Source: Hordeum vulgare subsp. vulgare
Taxonomy: Eukaryota > Streptophyta > Magnoliopsida > Poales > Poaceae
Direction: 5' to 3'
Assembly (NCBI RefSeq): GCF_904849725.1
Contig: NC_058521.1
Span: 564,964,176-565,028,175, forward strand
Length of the DNA: 64,000 bases
Below the pieces are notes generated by a model. The model had not been told where the DNA came from. It did no database searches and worked only from the letters and a program-made list of their open reading frames with translations. This document shows positions 61,096 to 64,000 of this stretch, piece after piece; positions within the stretch are counted from its first letter, which is position 1; each line of letters starts with the position of its first letter. The position numbers and the translations under genes are program-made.

Positions 61096-61291
61096 CTCAA
61101 AGACTAATATGAATATGTGGCAAATAGTTAATAAGAAGAGAGAAGTGTACAATAACATAATTAGTTACCGTAACATAACACAACACATCTATTATACTAT
61201 TTATATAATACTTTACACTATAAAGATAGTAACATAGTCTATTGTCATATGCATGGCACTGGTCTAAGTTACTTCTCACTACGACTAGTCT
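61096..61291. mobile_element. Possible Tourist-like MITE remnant
   Basis: The right part ends 'aagttacttctcactacgactagtct', resembling the inverted end of the MITE at 60695-60938 (…aagttactcccactatggccagcc). A weak mirror, 'tagtgaaagttacttaggtagta' at 60958-60980, lies left of the Stowaway element, so that element may have inserted into it. Decayed; assignment uncertain. Confidence 0.4.
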
Positions 61292-62218
61292 ACGGACGGC
61301 CGTCTTTCTTTTTGCGTCTTTTTTGTTCTAGAATCTCCTGATTTATACCCTGTACATCATGGTCCAGCACGAGACAAATGTGAGCACCACCATCATTTGA
61401 ACTTTATTGATTACAGCCCCATGTTTCTCGTGGATGAACACTATCATGTCGTATTGTTGCCTCATCAAAACAATATGTCGCCTCAGTTGTCAATCTCATC
61501 GTGCAACCTATCCCTTCATTTTGGAGAGCGAAGGAGTTGCAATTCTTCTTCTTCGTCTCTGCTCTGCCGCACATGTCAGATGCCCTTCCCGTCGGCGATT
61601 CCTCAAGCTAGGGTGTAGGGAAGGATACGGGCGATTTTTTCGCTAACATTGGTAAGTCCATTTTATCTATCATTCTGAACGCTAACTACGGTCAATGTGG
61701 GCCTCAAGCCCTGCTTCGTCTCCATGGCCCTCTTGGTCGACCTTCGACGATCTCGCTAATGTAGAATATGTTAGATAACGAAAGCATGGAAAAGAATATC
61801 CTTTTTTTTTTTGCGGAAAAGGAGATTCGATGACAATATTCAACGCACATAGGCCCATCATCGTGTACACACGCCCCGCCCAAATCCAAGCATGGCCACG
61901 AGCGTCGATTGAAGACCCTTCCTAACCATCTTTCACTCAAACAGCATCACAACTCTGCTTATGCTTTCCCTAAACAAGAATAACCTCTGCTTATGTGCTG
62001 TCACTGCGTTGCTATACTCCGGTTACGGCCAACACCAACGGCGCGCGGAGGTTTCATCGTGGTCCACCGCACACGATCGTGACAAGAGCCGTATGTTCGT
62101 CGCCAAAACTTCTCCACCTTTGCTAATCCAACCGCTTAGATTCCACCACACTCGGCAAAATTACAAACCCTGGTAGTATGATCTATCTAATCTCCACCGC
62201 ACATACCTTATGTACGTA
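61292..62218. other. Intergenic, no feature recognised
   Basis: No supported gene or repeat; short frames are of chance size. Confidence 0.5.
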
Positions 62219-62375
62219 CTCCCTTCATTCCTAAATGAAAGACTTTTTAAGATGTTTTATTAAAGAACTACGTATGGATGTATATAAACATATTTTAGAA
62301 TATAGATTCACTCATTTTATTTCGTATGTAATTTTTAATAAAACTCTTAAAAAGACTTATTTTGGACGAAGGGAG
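62219..62375. mobile_element. Stowaway MITE, 157 bp
   Basis: Begins CTCCCTTCATTCCTAAATGA and ends TTATTTTGGACGAAGGGAG, with inner arms 'agactttttaaga' and 'tcttaaaaagact'. Flanked by TA (62217-62218, 62376-62377). No coding capacity. Confidence 0.88.
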
Positions 62376-62842
62376 TACGTTACTCGACCGGCCCGGAGGG
62401 CTGCGTGGTCTCGTCGGCGTCCATTGACCGACCGACCGGGCCGCTACGTGGCGGCGTGGGCGGGAGACGACCGGGGTGCACGAGACACGTCCGTCGTCAA
62501 AGGTGACGGACGCCTGCGCGTATGCGAGGCAGTGGTAATTAAGGGGACCGATCGCTGTTGGTGCGTGCTAATGTCGGGTTTTCCGTTGTCAGCAGATTTT
62601 TGGCCGTAATTGGTGAGTGACGCGGGCGGACCAGGGGCGGCGCACCGACGTGCCCGCGCGCCTCGCACCTTCGGTCGGTTGGCATCGACCACACTGCATG
62701 CATGCACACATGAATGCATTTCTCTGTCTTTTTTTTTTGTTGCGAAATGTTTCTCTGTCTTTCCCATTAACGTACATATAGTTAGCCTTGGTAATAACAT
62801 GCCGCAGGAACCTTTTTGTAAAAATATTGCGCCTCAACTACT

Positions 62843-62844
<2 letters not shown>
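62376..62844. other. Intergenic GC-rich stretch, no feature recognised
   Basis: High GC at 62395-62700 without a credible coding frame; the neighbouring Stowaway MITE and TA array limit it. Confidence 0.5.

Positions 62845-62910
<66 letters not shown>
62845..62910. repeat. (TA)n microsatellite, 33 units
   Basis: Uninterrupted TA alternation over 66 bases about 3.3 kb upstream of the SUT1 start codon; likely polymorphic. Apparent Ile-Tyr frames across it are artefacts. Confidence 0.98.
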
Positions 62911-62913
<3 letters not shown>

Positions 62914-64000
62914 CCAATAGGTCGATCGTGCTGTAGTGTAGGCTGTACTCCTGTATGAGTCGTGACACTTGTTTGCCAGCCATGTGAGTGCCACACCACA
63001 ATGTGATGCATGCGTATGTATATAATATGTGGGCATCCATCATAATTGAGATTTGTTCTTTTGTACTAACTAGGACAGGACGCGATCTTGAGAAATATAT
63101 CGACATTAGTAGAAAATATATATTCATATCTGGTAGGCATATATGGGCTCCGGTAGGCGGTACCCACTTTATTCGCTCTAGACACCGATCATTTACGCCA
63201 CTGATTAATTTGCATCTCGAGATATACACATATATTGCATGCCAGGATAATCGCTCCATCGTCCGTTGCACCGGGTCAGCTGCGGGCATGCTAAAATCCA
63301 ATCCGGCGCAGCCCGGCCGGCGCCGATCAAGAGCCACCGAACAAGAACATACATAAATACGTGATGATGCGATGAGATCACGATCGACGGTGCGCATATC
63401 GGGCAGGAGTAGTAGACGGTACGTACGTTTTTGCCTCTCGCTTTTGGAGATTCACTTGACGCGCGGTCGGCCTCAGCGGGCCGGCTTTTGTTCGCTTGCC
63501 CGTAGAATTACATCGGGGTTGATATATGCGCAGTGCCCATGTGTCGCCCGCGCGTCGACCCGTCGTGTCTGGGACGAGAACGATCGAGATGCACGGGAAC
63601 CGGCCGCACCGGCTGCATGCCACCGGCCACACGTACGTGGATCGCTTCGCTTGGGTCTTTCGTTAAGAGCCACATCATCAGTGCTGAAAGATCACATGGT
63701 TTTGGTTGATCCCACGCAAAATTAACAAGTTCCAGTTTGTTGCTTGAACCGCGTATAGCAGACGCATGATGCGCCGCATCGTAGATTCGCAGTACATGCA
63801 TATGCCATTGACCACTTGGACGTGGATCGCCGGGCTTGGGCTTCAGGAGCTACGTTTCAATGCAAAAAGAAAATGGATTCTTGTAAAAGGTAATGTAGTT
63901 TCGACCCTATAGTATTTCAATGGAAATTGCAATGAGGGGCCTGTCTTTTCTAAATGATATTAGAAATGAATTCTTGGTTTGACACATTTTTTTGGGTGAA
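62911..64000. other. Intergenic, no feature recognised
   Basis: No gene, RNA or clear transposon end found on either strand. Confidence 0.5.

Noticed and set aside
62610..63397. Frames on both strands with Ile-Tyr runs across the second (TA)n array
   Set aside because: Repeat-derived, no other evidence of coding.
1..64000. CRISPR arrays, operons, bacterial toxin or phage systems
   Set aside because: Spliced gene, LTR elements and MITEs show this is plant nuclear DNA; no spaced direct repeats of CRISPR type seen.

Overview
This is nuclear DNA from a grass, almost certainly a Triticeae species of the wheat/Aegilops group. The evidence is the repeat content (Athila- and Tat-lineage Ty3/Gypsy elements, an Angela/WIS/BARE-type Copia LTR, Stowaway and Tourist-like MITEs) and one host gene, the sucrose/H+ symporter SUT1, whose N-terminal region looks more like the wheat than the barley form. 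Family names come from memory of the sequences and no database was searched.

From 1 to about 53.7 kb the window is almost wall-to-wall nested LTR retrotransposons. In order: the right part of a plus-strand Athila-type element with a broken gag-pol, a broken second ORF and its 3' LTR (1-8257); the end of a very long LTR of another family (8258-12401); a Copia LTR fragment (12402-12887); a minus-strand Tat-lineage element that keeps gag, protease and the antisense ORF but has lost RT-RNase H-integrase, and is split inside protease by a solo LTR with target-site duplication (TSD) GGTAG (12888-21021); a left-truncated minus-strand Copia element with its 5' LTR (21022-27704); a GC-rich degenerate block with antisense-ORF-like exons (27705-30777); and a minus-strand LTR (30778-32328). 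Next comes a second minus-strand Tat-lineage element (32402 to about 51425). Its RT is split by an LTR-type insertion (39342-50756, TSD GTCAT), which is itself split by a complete Athila-lineage element (40045-49847, TSD ATGGC). The stack of nested insertions is four layers deep here. An LTR fragment and AT-rich unclassified repeat follow up to 53.7 kb.

From about 53.7 kb the character changes to a gene island. SUT1 lies on the minus strand, with start codon at 59584 and stop at 54802. It has 13 coding exons, all 12 introns have GT..AG borders, and it encodes an unbroken protein of 523 residues. A TATA-like box lies near 59875. The upstream 4 kb holds small MITEs, including a Tourist-like MITE inserted inside a Stowaway-like MITE, and a (TA)n microsatellite.

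Only two protein-coding units look open end to end: SUT1, and a 340-codon ATHILA ORF1-like reading frame (45293-46315) inside the youngest Athila element. All other element genes carry stops, frameshifts, truncations or insertions. I found no RNA gene, no CRISPR array and no convincing second host gene.
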